From: Alkalihalobacillus deserti
GTDB taxonomy: Bacteria; Bacillota; Bacilli; Bacillales; Bacillaceae_D
Assembly (NCBI RefSeq): GCF_020734105.1
Contig: NZ_JAJAFR010000001.1
Span: 496,001-560,000 of the forward strand
Direction of reading: 5' to 3'
DNA length: 64,000 bases
Made by a program: the position numbers and the translations under genes
Notes under the pieces: model-generated
Database searches by the model: none
What the model was told of the DNA's origin: nothing
What the model saw: only the letters and a program-made list of their open reading frames with translations
Shown: positions 47,408-58,288 of the stretch, piece after piece
Position numbering within the stretch: position 1 is the first letter of the stretch
How the letters are laid out: each line of letters starts with the position of its first letter

Positions 47408-48787
47408 ATGGCAAGTCAAACCGGAACAATTGTTCAAGAATCATTAGCTGCATTATTAAAGGATTCTTCTTTTTTACCTGAATTACAAAGTGAATCGAGA
47501 GAACAAGCATTTGCATCTTTGGCTTCAATTCTTTCAACACCGAACAAAATACATAAAGCCTTTTTACGAATTTCTATGGATAATGGCGAGGTTGTTCGAA
47601 TCCCTGCTTTTCGCGTTCAACACAATCACACACTCGGACCATATAAAGGGGGGATCCGTTTTCATGAATCCGTTAACGAGGACGAAGTGGTTAACCTTGC
47701 TGCCTTAATGACTCTGAAAAATGCCCTTCATGAAGTTCCTTTCGGTGGAGGGAAAGGCGGGGTTGTGATCAGTCCGAGGGAGCACTCAGCCAAAGAGATC
47801 AATTTAATCTGTCAAAAGTATGTTCATTATTTTAGTGATATATTAGGTCCTGACAAAGATATTCCTGCACCTGATATGGGATCTGGTGACCGTGAAATGG
47901 ATTGGATGATGGCTGAATATAAAAGCATTCGCCCAGGCGAACCATATAGAGGAAGTTTCACTGGGAAAAGCGTCGTTAACGGTGGGTCTTTAGGGAGAAG
48001 AGAAGCGACAGGAAAAGGAGTATACTTTACATTTAGATATATGCTCTATGATTTCTTGAAGGAACAACGGACATTTCTATCGAATACAGATAACAAGTTT
48101 GCTCAAACGTTACTAAGCTATGCCAATAAACCGATGTCCATTGCCGTTCAAGGATTTGGTAATGTTGGTTCGGTTGCTGCTCTTGAGGCTCATCAGTGCA
48201 CGCTGTTACAAAATAAAGTTGTTTCTGTTAGTGATCGAAATGTAATGCTGTATAATTCAGATGGTTTAGATATTCAAGCTTTAATTGACTTTACAACAAA
48301 AAATAAAGGCGAGCTACCAACAACAGAGGAACAATTGTCTCTATTTGACATCAAAGCCGATATCCATGATAGAGATCAAGTGTTAGATCTTGATGTTGAT
48401 GTCTTAATCTTAGCGGCGTTAGAAGACCAAATTCATAAAGGCAATATGGAGCAAATTAAAGCACGAATCATTGTCGAAGGTGCAAACGCACCAGTGACAG
48501 GTGAAGCGGATCAGTACTTGAGCGAAAAAGGTGTCATTATCATTCCTGATATTCTTGCCAATGCAGGAGGAGTCATCGTTTCGTATTTTGAATGGCTTCA
48601 AGGTCGCGAAACTCAATTTTATAGTGAAGAAGAAGTATTTAAATTGCTAGTTGAAAAGATGAAAGGAACGATGGATACGATCTTGCCACAGTATTTTGGA
48701 GATCCTTTTTCCTTACGTCAGAACTGTTTCATTCATTCTGTGATGAAGCTAGTTACGGTGATGTATCGTCAAGGGAAGTTGTATTAA
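47408..48787 (+). CDS. Glu/Leu/Phe/Val dehydrogenase family (glutamate dehydrogenase)
   Basis: A 459-residue NAD(P)-dependent amino-acid dehydrogenase. The N-terminal substrate domain has GPYKGGIRFH, TLKNALHEVPFGGGKGG with the catalytic lysine, and PAPDMGSGDREMDWM. The coenzyme domain has VQGFGNVGS and GANAPVT. Glutamate dehydrogenase is the best reading because of the KGGIRFH context. The protein is about 30 residues longer than the usual 424-430, with an insert around residues 215-240 between the domains. It lies 235 bases downstream of gltAB but behind a terminator, so it is separately expressed. It could balance glutamate formation and breakdown. Confidence 0.87.
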   Translation: MASQTGTIVQESLAALLKDSSFLPELQSESREQAFASLASILSTPNKIHKAFLRISMDNGEVVRIPAFRVQHNHTLGPYKGGIRFHESVNEDEVVNLAALMTLKNALHEVPFGGGKGGVVISPREHSAKEINLICQKYVHYFSDILGPDKDIPAPDMGSGDREMDWMMAEYKSIRPGEPYRGSFTGKSVVNGGSLGRREATGKGVYFTFRYMLYDFLKEQRTFLSNTDNKFAQTLLSYANKPMSIAVQGFGNVGSVAALEAHQCTLLQNKVVSVSDRNVMLYNSDGLDIQALIDFTTKNKGELPTTEEQLSLFDIKADIHDRDQVLDLDVDVLILAALEDQIHKGNMEQIKARIIVEGANAPVTGEADQYLSEKGVIIIPDILANAGGVIVSYFEWLQGRETQFYSEEEVFKLLVEKMKGTMDTILPQYFGDPFSLRQNCFIHSVMKLVTVMYRQGKLY

Positions 48788-48797
48788 ACTACGAATA

Positions 48798-48832
48798 GGG
48801 CAGTTGCTATAAGCAACTGCTCTATTTTTTTA
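48798..48832 (+). terminator. Terminator after glutamate dehydrogenase
   Basis: A stem GGGCAGTTGC/GCAACTGCTC around a short loop, followed by a T8-type tract. Confidence 0.8.
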
Positions 48833-49259
48833 GGATGGTTTTAGTTAGCCGATGAAAACTGATGTAGGCGATAAATGTTAAATTTTGGTCGGTGAACAAG
48901 CCGAAATAGCAGATATATTTCAATAATAGGACATAGATAAAAGACTTACTCTTCTTAACTTCAAACCTCAATGGAAATTAATAATCCGAACATTACCGTT
49001 TTTTTTATTTTTCCAATAGCTGTTAAAATTTAAAAGATTAATATCTTTCTGGGAAGCATGCAAACCATTTAATCCTGTGATTATTAATGTGTTTTTTAAG
49101 GATTTTCTAGTAGCTCTATATCTTTGTGACGATTGACAAAGGTAGGTACTTTTAATTTACTTTTAATCTTAAATATTAAAACTCCGATTTGATATCCTTT
49201 TTAGCTCATTATTTTTCCTTCTTCCTGACCAATGTTTAAGATAAAAGTGTTTCCATCAT
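48833..49259. other. Intergenic, no gene seen
   Basis: About 430 bases preceding a truncated sulfatase. No remnant of the missing sulfatase N terminus was recognised. Confidence 0.45.
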
Positions 49260-50105
49260 TTGTATGTTTATGAACGTGAGGATATACCTGAATCTCCTAT
49301 CGGTGATTGGGCTGAAGACTACCCGATATATCATCAAATGGGCTTGTCGTTTGGAAAGAATATGACAAAAAATCAAATTGAGTTGGCAAAGCGTGCTTTC
49401 TATGCGTCAGTTACCCATATCGATAGGCAAATTAATAGAATTCTTGGAACTCTTTCGGAAGAGGGTATTTTAGATAATACTTGGATTATTTTCACAGCAG
49501 ATCATGGGGACAATTTAGGAGATCATAACCTCTGGCAAAAATTTAATTTTTTAAAAGGGTCTTGTAACATTCCATTAATTATTAAACCACCATATCAAGG
49601 AGACCAGCGTTTAGAGGACAAGTGGGAACCAAATAGTACGAATAATACAGTTGTAGGTTTGCAGGATATATTACCAACACTTGTTGATATAGGATACGGT
49701 TCCATTCCTGAGGGGATTGATGGTAGAAGTTTACTCCCGCTTGTTAAGGATAATTCTAAAAAGGTTCGGGAAGTACTTTTAGGGGAACTTGGTAAAGATG
49801 GATATCGATCCTTTATGGTAACAGATGGAGAATGGAAGTATATATGGTATGAAGAAGATGGTTATGAATTATTATTTAATATTCAAGACGATCCCAATGA
49901 AATTTACAATCTTGTTCAAAAGGAATTTGAAAAAAGAACAGAGTATCGTAAAAAATTAATTAATATATTGTCTTCACGAGAGCAAGATCCTGCTATCGAT
50001 AAAAATGAGTTAAAAGCAACGTCTCCTGGGAAGAAAGTAGTTAAAGGTAAGCGTCCGAGAATGAATTCATATATAGCTTACGAAAGTCCAGTAGGACATC
50101 ATTAA
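49260..50105 (+). pseudogene. Sulfatase C-terminal fragment
   Basis: About 280 residues of a type I sulfatase/phosphodiesterase-fold enzyme. FTADHGDNLGDHNLWQKFNFLKGSCNIPLIIK holds the conserved D-H metal-binding pair, and GLQDILPTLVDIG ... GIDGRSLLPL is the usual C-terminal region. The N-terminal portion, about 180-200 residues including the C-x-P-x-R motif for formylglycine, is missing. The apparent start has no ribosome site. The fragment cannot be active. It is followed directly by a bioF remnant. Confidence 0.8.
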
Positions 50106-50108
50106 CTT

Positions 50109-50245
50109 AAAAGGTTGGAAGAGTATGGCATAATCTGCACCAGCGACCCGTCCATCAACGGTTAAGGATGGAGCATGTCGGATTCAGTTAACTGTTACCG
50201 CAGAACATTCCACTGATGACAGCGATCGATTAATCCGTGCTAGTG
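50109..50245 (+). pseudogene. Decayed bioF 3' end
   Basis: This stretch aligns with the end of the intact bioF at about 56393-56530, with roughly 70-75 percent identity by eye. AGGTTGGAAGAGTATGGCAT against AGGTTAGAAGAGTATGGCAT is nearly identical, and later CGCAGAACATTCCA and TTAATCCGTGCTAGTG follow their counterparts. The reading frame is broken by several indels and stops. It is therefore the relic of a second bioF copy, the rest of which is absent. Confidence 0.75.
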
Positions 50246-50286
50246 AAAAAGGCGGTATCTTGTGTTAAACAAGATACCGCCTTTTT
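50246..50286. terminator. Terminator after FrnE/DsbA gene
   Basis: A perfect 17-bp stem (50246-50262 with 50270-50286) around a 7-base loop. On both strands the hairpin is flanked by T or A runs. It is placed to end the minus-strand oxidoreductase gene. Confidence 0.85.
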
Positions 50287-50293
50287 AGTGACC

Positions 50294-50998
50294 TTATTTT
50301 TCTGGAATTTCACATCCATTTTCATCGCAAACCGCTCCGTTTTGTTCTTCTCCTTTTGTGAAAGGACCATCTTGTTCGATGATTTGTTCCAAGGAATTGA
50401 CAAACGCTTGAGTTGGCTGAGCACCAGAGATGGCGTATTTTTTGTTAATAATGAAATAAGGAATGCTTCTAATGCCGAGGTCCTGTGCTTCCTGTTCATC
50501 AGCGCGAACCACATCACTCATCTCACTGCTTGAGAGCATCTTGGTGACTTCATCACGATTCAAGCCAACTTCTTCCGCTAAATCGATTAGTGTCGCATGA
50601 TCCCCGATATGCTTGGATTCAGTGTAGTAGGCTCGTAATAATCGATCTGTCATTTTATGCATCAACCCTTGACTTTTGGCGAAACTTGCCAAACGATGCG
50701 CGTCAAAGGTATTCGTTAAAATTAACGTATCTAAATTAAATTCTAAACCAGCTTCCTGTGCCATTTGAACCATGTTCAGGCAATTTGCCTTCGCTTGATC
50801 TAGGCTCATACCATATTTTGAGGCCAGTTTTTCATAGATATTATAAGGGACATTCCGTTCAACGGTAGGATCTAGCTCGAACGACCGATAAACTACTTCA
50901 ACGGGTTGTTCTATTTTCTGAATTGCGTCCTCCAGACGCTTTTTGCCAATAGAGCAAAATGGTCAAGCAAAGTCAGTCCACATTTCAATATATAACAT
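50294..50998 (-). CDS. FrnE/DsbA-family oxidoreductase with in-frame TGA in CxxC
   Basis: A frame of 234 codons, start ATG 50998, with GGAGGT 8 bases upstream. It encodes a FrnE-type thioredoxin-fold protein: EMWTDFA-[TGA]-PFCSIGKKRLEDAI at the N terminus, then DTLILTNTFDAHRLASFAK, an all-helical insert and SIPYFIINKKYAISGAQPTQAF. Family members have CPFC here, so TGA (50963-50965, codon 12) replaces the first active-site cysteine. The rest of the gene has no frameshift and both flanking signals are intact. A nonsense mutation is the default reading; selenocysteine is the alternative. An internal start at 50809 would give a protein without active site. Confidence 0.75.
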
Positions 50999-51187
50999 AG
51001 GATCTACCTCCATCTGATTTCTATATTCCCACATAGTATAAACGATTTTCGTTAGTCTTGACCAATCTTCAGCCTTCTCTCATCAGTAGTAATCTGCCTA
51101 AAAATGTTAGGTGATTTTGATTGTTATCAAACAAGACAAAAACTAAAGTTAATCTGAATAGTTCAACATGTACATTAGACTCCATAT

Positions 51188-51355
51188 TCACATCTTTTTA
51201 GTTGTGATATGCTTCAAAGTTCGATATAACACAGGATACGGATAAGTTGTCGCATTGCCAACATCTCCAGGAATCAAGGGGACAAAGCTATCAAGCATTA
51301 GAATTCCAATGGTGTGACCGTAAAACACTTGACCTTTTCTTGCATGATAAATCAT
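51188..51355 (-). pseudogene. Asp/Glu racemase-family N-terminal fragment
   Basis: A 55-residue frame with AAAGGGG before its ATG. It reads VFYGHTIGILMLDSFVPLIP followed by GDVGNATTYPYPVLYRTLKH, which resembles the start of aspartate/glutamate racemase-family proteins. It then stops after KKM, while family members are over 200 residues. It is a truncated remnant. The 180 bases between it and the FrnE start hold nothing recognisable. Confidence 0.65.
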
Positions 51356-51708
51356 AAAATACCCCTTTCTGTTATGTTGAAATTAATATCACCAGCTTAA
51401 GTGCTCCTAATTATAATAAAGATGAGTTACTATTTAATTTTAAAAAAAGTTGTAAATAGTTGATAATAATACGTATTAGCAGATATATTTAAAGAATAGA
51501 TTGATAAAATTAGAAATGAGCTGATAGATCTATCGAATCGGTTAATCAAACCTTAAATTAACCGATATATTTCCACCGTGCAAAGTTAAAAATCGATATG
51601 ACTCGCAAAAGGGGATGTTTCCATGACAGATCAACAAGCTAGCAGCTCGATACTCATACAGCAAACATGACAAACTAGTTTAAAAAAGACGGTGCCTTTA
51701 ACTAACGA
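51356..51708. other. Intergenic, no supported gene
   Basis: About 350 bases upstream of a glutathionyl-hydroquinone reductase relic. A short start-like frame near 51623 (MTDQQASSSILIQQT, then stop) may belong to the same relic but cannot be aligned by eye. Confidence 0.4.
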
Positions 51709-52033
51709 TTGTTATTTAGAGAGTTTATTACAGATTCGGATATTCGTCTTTATGCAACATTAAATCGTTTTGATGTAGCTTTAATACCAATCGAAACCTT
51801 ATCCGTGAATACGAGCATTTATGGGGCTATCTTCGCGACTTATATCAAACACCAAGTTTTGGAGATACAACAGATTTTGACACGATTAAAAAGCATTATC
51901 ACACATCGACACTGTTTTTCAAAATAATGGTGACGTAAAAACCTTGCCTAAATGGCCAGAGCTAAAGGGACTTCAGTCGCAGCATAATCGTTACTTGCTG
52001 AGTAAACAAGAAGAAAAATTTCTAATTAACTAA
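51709..52033 (+). pseudogene. Glutathionyl-hydroquinone reductase (YqjG/GST) remnant
   Basis: Residues FREFITDSDIRLYATLNRFDVAL, then after a frameshift near 51795 NLIREYEHLWGYLRDLYQTPSFGDTTDFDTIKKHYH, match the C-terminal domain of YqjG/ECM4-type glutathionyl-hydroquinone reductases. The N-terminal thioredoxin domain is absent, and a stop follows soon. A further frame to 52033 (KTLPKWPELKG) may be from the same or another gene. The relic ends just before a GNAT gene. Confidence 0.65.
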
Positions 52034-52048
52034 AGGAGTTACGAACGA

Positions 52049-52549
52049 ATGAACATACGTGATGCTTTAAAGGAAGAATTACTTGAGATTCGTACTAAAA
52101 GATTGGATGCATATAGTGAACATGCACAAGCTATTACGGAAGAACATTGGCAAGCTCTAAAACAAGCGATTTCTTCAGAAGCAGATGTGCAAGAAGGTGT
52201 TGAACTGATTGTTGCTGAAATTGATGGAAACATACTAGGAAGTGTCGCTCTATTTCCTCCTAAGTCAGATGCCTATGAAGGGCTTGTTGATGAAATCGAT
52301 TATTCCGAGATCCGCTTACTCGCTGTGACCTCAGAAGCAAGAGGTAAAGGCGTTGCAAGAGCGTTAATTAATGAATGTATTGAAAGAACGAAAGCAAAAG
52401 GCTTTGATGCGATTGGGTTACATACGGCAGATTTCATGAAAAGTGCAATTAATCTATATGGGAAGATGGGCTTCGAGCGATTGCCGCAATTTGATTTTGA
52501 ACCTGCGAATGACGGGGTGATTGTGAAGGCGTTTCGGCTTGGGATTTGA
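52049..52549 (+). CDS. GNAT family N-acetyltransferase
   Basis: A 166-residue acetyl-CoA-dependent acyltransferase. Motif A is IRLLAVTSEARGKGVARALINECIERTKAKGF (the R-x-x-G-x-G/A loop binds the CoA pyrophosphate), and motif B is AINLYGKMGFERL. The acceptor is unknown. AAAGGAG precedes the ATG at 52049. It has its own terminator and stands downstream of a pseudogene cluster. Confidence 0.9.
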   Translation: MNIRDALKEELLEIRTKRLDAYSEHAQAITEEHWQALKQAISSEADVQEGVELIVAEIDGNILGSVALFPPKSDAYEGLVDEIDYSEIRLLAVTSEARGKGVARALINECIERTKAKGFDAIGLHTADFMKSAINLYGKMGFERLPQFDFEPANDGVIVKAFRLGI

Positions 52550-52563
52550 TGAAGGCGTATAAA

Positions 52564-52600
52564 ATGCGAGGTTGCATGACTTGTAACCTCGTATTTTTTA
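52564..52600 (+). terminator. Terminator after GNAT gene
   Basis: A 10-bp stem ATGCGAGGTT with its partner AACCTCGTAT (one G-T pair), then T6. Confidence 0.8.
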
Positions 52601-52700
52601 TGATTGCCATTGGAAATTTCATTAACTAGGCCTTAGATATGAAACTTATTGAAGCATAGGAATCATCAAATCAATATAAAAGTAAACTAAAAAATAAACC

Positions 52701-52740
52701 AAAAAATAAACTGACAGATAACTCTGTCAGTTTATTTTTT
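52701..52740. terminator. Strong hairpin, bidirectional
   Basis: A perfect 17-bp stem (52701-52717 with 52724-52740), A-rich on one arm and T-rich on the other. Just upstream, AAATAAAC is repeated three times. It insulates the biotin operon from upstream transcription. Confidence 0.7.
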
Positions 52741-52939
52741 AGAGCTAAGCCATGGGTACAATCTATAGGATGCAAGTTTTGAAACGTGAACGTTTTCTAG
52801 AGTACAAAAAAAGGTTGGTATGAGAGTATTTATGTTAAATTCTGAGTACTGTAGATGTCAAAAATAGGGTGCTGATTTAGATCTCATTCAATTAAATCAA
52901 CATTTTCCAGGGAAATTGTTAACCTGAAATAAAATCTTG

Positions 52940-52992
52940 TTGACATATGTAATGATCAAATTGTAAACTTATTTTTAAATATAGTTAACATT
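52940..52992 (+). promoter_or_regulatory. Biotin operon promoter and BirA-like operator
   Basis: TTGACA (52940-52945) lies 16 bases before a weak -10 TGTAAA (52962-52967). An inverted repeat TTGTAAACT (52961-52969) and AGTTAACAT (52983-52991), with a 13-base spacer, overlaps the -10 region. Half-site sequence and geometry fit the biotin operator bound by the biotin repressor BirA in Bacillus. This predicts repression when biotin is plentiful. Confidence 0.65.
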
Positions 52993-53018
52993 CAGAAAGG
53001 AGAGGGGATGGAAAATCT

Positions 53019-53279
53019 ATGAATGTTCATAACCTATTATTATTAGCAAGTTTTATAATCGTTACAACGATGACCAACCTACATCTATTTATACCTAGCT
53101 TAGAATTTCAGTTAGTAGCTTCCATTATTAATCTTCCTGCACGTTTGGCTCTTTCAACTACACTTCAAGTAGAAGTATAGGCACTAATTGGAGTGCTACC
53201 TGCAATAATTGTGATTTTACGATTAGCTAAGTTTCATAGAGATGTTTTAAAGTTAGGGGCTAGACAATATGCAGGATAA
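53019..53279 (+). pseudogene. Small membrane protein with in-frame amber, coupled to bioW
   Basis: A frame of 53 codons (MNVHNLLLLASFIIVTTMTN ... TLQVEV) ends at TAG 53178-53180 and then continues in the same frame for 32 more codons (ALIGVLPAIIVILRLAKF ... GARQYAG). Each half has one hydrophobic segment. AAAGGAGAGGGG precedes the ATG, and the last stop overlaps the bioW start by 11 bases, as in coupled genes. A CAG-to-TAG change would explain the stop. I do not recognise the family. It may be a lost accessory component of the operon or a readthrough gene. Confidence 0.5.
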
Positions 53280-54051
53280 ATTTTTTAGCGTTCGAATGAG
53301 AGCTGCAAAGGACGCTTCCCATGAAAAAGGGGGGAAGCATATTTCAGGAGGAGAGATGCTTGCAACTTATGAAAATATAAAAAAGGCAATGAACACCCTA
53401 ATGGACAAGGCACTTTCGCATGCCAGAGGAGCTCCTGATTTTATGCAAATTCAATTTGAAGAAGTGGATAAACCCTTTCATTTACTAGCACCATTACATA
53501 TTAAGACAAACACTGTTTCAAACGCAGATGAAGGCCATGAGGTAGCCATTAATCTTCTAAAGAAATGTGGAGTACCTAAGCAAACGATTGACATGGCATA
53601 TGATGTAATCTCACAAAATGATGGAATGAGGGGAGCCATTTTAATAGATGCTCATTCAGGTGAACGGGTGGACAATAGAGGCAAAAAAGGGATTCGTGTT
53701 TCACGGATGGATTGGTTTGACGAAACCTTTGAAAAATGGGCTACGAGACAGAATATGCCTGTTCATTTTAGAGTAAAGGAAGCGGTTACTCTTGCAACTA
53801 AAGTAGCCAATCATCCAGACACAATCGCTGAATTATGTTGGTCCGATGATCCGGACTACGTTACTGGCTATGTTGCAAGTAAGGAGCTCGGCTATCAACG
53901 AATTTCAAACCTTAAGGAATATGGTGATGAAAGAGGCTGTCGTATTTTTTTTGTAGGTCGTTCTGAGAACATAGAAACGTATATAGACTACCTTGAAAAA
54001 GAACCAATACTACTAGAGTGGGAGGAAGAGAATGACACACGAATTAATTGA
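53269..54051 (+). CDS. bioW: 6-carboxyhexanoate-CoA ligase (pimeloyl-CoA synthetase)
   Basis: A 260-residue BioW, making pimeloyl-CoA from pimelate, CoA and ATP. Visible blocks are [23 protein letters not shown], the ATP-binding [31 protein letters not shown] and [23 protein letters not shown]. The length matches the family. It is the first complete gene of the biotin operon and overlaps bioA by 20 bases. It provides one of two pimelate entry routes, since bioI encodes the other. Confidence 0.95.
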   Translation: MQDKFFSVRMRAAKDASHEKGGKHISGGEMLATYENIKKAMNTLMDKALSHARGAPDFMQIQFEEVDKPFHLLAPLHIKTNTVSNADEGHEVAINLLKKCGVPKQTIDMAYDVISQNDGMRGAILIDAHSGERVDNRGKKGIRVSRMDWFDETFEKWATRQNMPVHFRVKEAVTLATKVANHPDTIAELCWSDDPDYVTGYVASKELGYQRISNLKEYGDERGCRIFFVGRSENIETYIDYLEKEPILLEWEEENDTRIN

Positions 54052-55382
54052 GAAAAGCAAAAAGCACTTATGGTTACCTTTTACACAAATGAAGGATTAT
54101 GATCAAGACCCTCTTATGATTGAAAGTGGCGATGGCATTAAAGTAAAGGACATTAATGGGAAGGAATATTATGATGGCTTTTCATCCGTCTGGCTTAATG
54201 TCCACGGACATCGTAAAAAAGAATTAGATCAAGCGATTAGAAATCAACTTGAGAAAATTGCTCATTCTACTTTACTCGGAATGACAAATGTACCGGCGAC
54301 AGAGCTTGCAGAAAAGCTAATAGAAATCACTCCTGAAAATCTAACACGTGTTTTTTATTCAGATAGTGGTGCTGAAGCGATGGAAATTGCTTTGAAAATG
54401 GCCTTTCAATATTGGAGTAACGTTGGAAAACCGCAAAAGCAAAAGTTTATCTCGATGCGAAACGGTTATCATGGCGATACGATTGGAGCTGTAAGTGTCG
54501 GTTCGATCGACCTTTTTCATCACGTTTACGGTGCACTAATGTTTGATAGTTTTAAAGCTCCAATTCCTAATGTGTATCGATCAAATAGTAAAGATCCCGA
54601 ACAATGTCGGGATGAATGCTTACAAGCGCTTGAAGAACTTCTTGTTGAAAGTCACGAGGAAATTGCAGCCCTTTCGATTGAATCAATGGTTCAAGGTGCA
54701 GCAGGCATGATTGTAATGCCTGAAGGATTTCTATCAGGTGTAAGAGCACTTTGTACAAAATATGATGTCCTAATGATTGTTGATGAAGTAGCGACTGGCT
54801 TTGGTCGTACGGGTAAAATGTTTGCGTGTGAGCATGAAAACGTTCAACCTGATTTAATGGCAGCCGGTAAAGGTATTACAGGAGGGTATCTCCCAATTGC
54901 TGTTACCTTTACGACGGAAAAAATCTATCAAGCTTTTTACGATGACTATGAAAAGTTAAAAACCTTTTTTCATGGGCATTCTTATACAGGGAATCAGCTA
55001 GGGTGTGCAGTTGCAATAGAAAACTTGCGACTGTTTGAATCGGAAACGATTGTTGAAAACGTTGCTAGTAAGTCAAAAGAATTAAAAACGATGCTAGAAG
55101 AGTTCAATTCGTTCGCTCATGTTGGTGACGTTAGGCAGTTAGGATTTATGTGTGGGATTGAGCTTGTTCATGACAAATCGACGAAAGAGCCCTTTCCAAG
55201 TGAAAGAAGAATTGGCTACAAAGTCTCATTAAAGATGAGAGAACTTGGCATGCTTACGAGACCACTAGGAGATGTCATCGTATTTATGCCTCCACTCGTA
55301 AGCACGAAGACAGAACTTCTAGAGATGGTAAACATCATGAAAGTGGCAATCGAGGTGATTACAAGAGAGGAGGCAGCATCAT

Positions 55383-55399
<17 letters not shown>
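54032..55399 (+). CDS. bioA: Adenosylmethionine-8-amino-7-oxononanoate aminotransferase
   Basis: A 455-residue class III PLP aminotransferase, converting KAPA to DAPA. The PLP lysine lies in the [17 protein letters not shown] block. [27 protein letters not shown] and [18 protein letters not shown] are typical. GGGAGGAAG precedes the ATG at 54032, which lies inside bioW. In Bacillus BioA (BioK) some enzymes use lysine rather than SAM as amino donor, and this cannot be decided by eye. The end overlaps bioF by 17 bases. Confidence 0.94.
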
Positions 55400-57253
<1,854 letters not shown>

Positions 57254-57255
57254 AC

Positions 57256-58263
57256 ATGAATCAATGGATGGAGCTTTCAACAAAAGTATTAGATGGGCAC
57301 GAATTAAGCGATCAGGAGGCCCTTTCAATTTTAGATTGTCCCGATGATGAAGTATTGCTGCTTATGCATGCTACTTATCAAATTCGAAAAGCGTATTTCG
57401 GGAATAAAGTGAAGCTGAATATGATCATGAACGCAAAATCGGGATTGTGTCCAGAAAACTGTGGATACTGTTCTCAGTCTTCTATTTCAGAAGCGCCAAT
57501 AAAATCATACAGAATGGTCGACAAGGAATCAATCCTCACGGGAGCCAAAAGAGCGCATGATTTAAATGTCGGAACTTATTGTATTGTAGCTAGCGGAAGA
57601 GGTCCATCTAACAAGGAAGTGGATCAAGTGGTTGATGCGGTTAAAGAAATTAAGGATACATACGGCTTAAAGGTTTGTGCCTGTCTTGGAATCTTAAAGC
57701 CTGAACAAGCGAAACGTTTAAAAGAAGCTGGAGTTGATCGCTATAATCATAATTTAAATACATCGGAGAGTCACCACGATTCGATTACAACGTCCCATAC
57801 GTATGATGATCGTGTAAATACAGTAGAACTGGCAAAGGAGTCTGGTCTTTCTCCTTGTTCAGGAGTCATCGTCGGAATGAAGGAGTCTAAGCAAGATGTC
57901 ATTGATGTGGCAAAAAGTTTAAAAGCACTAGATGCAGACTCCATTCCTGTCAACTTTTTACATGCAATTGATGGTACTCCATTAGAAGGGGTAAATGAAT
58001 TAAAGCCACTCTACTGTTTAAAAGTTTTAGCTCTTTTCCGTTTTATTAATCCAACAAAAGAAATTCGGATTTCTGGCGGACGAGAAGTTAATCTCCGTTC
58101 ATTGCAGCCGTTCGGACTCTATGCAGCAAATTCAATTTTCATTGGAGATTACTTAACAACTGCTGGTCAGGAACAATCCGATGATCATAAAATGCTCCTT
58201 GATTTAGGGTTTGAAGTGGAAAGTGTAGACGAAATGAAAGCAAGCTTAGCCGCAGGAAAATAA
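57256..58263 (+). CDS. bioB: Biotin synthase
   Basis: A 335-residue radical SAM enzyme inserting sulfur into dethiobiotin. The 4Fe-4S/SAM motif C-x3-C-x2-C is at C65, C69, C72 (GLCPENCGYC). Further blocks are YNHNLNTSESH, SGVIVGMKES and RISGGREVNLR near the 2Fe-2S cluster ligand arginine. The ATG at 57256 is preferred over 57250 because GGGGG lies 7 bases before it. A terminator-like hairpin follows before bioI. Confidence 0.96.
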   Translation: MNQWMELSTKVLDGHELSDQEALSILDCPDDEVLLLMHATYQIRKAYFGNKVKLNMIMNAKSGLCPENCGYCSQSSISEAPIKSYRMVDKESILTGAKRAHDLNVGTYCIVASGRGPSNKEVDQVVDAVKEIKDTYGLKVCACLGILKPEQAKRLKEAGVDRYNHNLNTSESHHDSITTSHTYDDRVNTVELAKESGLSPCSGVIVGMKESKQDVIDVAKSLKALDADSIPVNFLHAIDGTPLEGVNELKPLYCLKVLALFRFINPTKEIRISGGREVNLRSLQPFGLYAANSIFIGDYLTTAGQEQSDDHKMLLDLGFEVESVDEMKASLAAGK

Positions 58264-58288
58264 TTGAATTTGAAAAGAAGAGGTTACA

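Noticed and set aside
50294..50809. Starting the FrnE/DsbA gene at the internal ATG 50809
   Set aside because: It would remove the thioredoxin active-site segment, and the upstream frame retains homology plus a strong ribosome site.
52920..53020. Riboswitch upstream of the biotin operon
   Set aside because: The region is short and its inverted repeat fits a protein operator; biotin control in Bacillus is by BirA, not by RNA.
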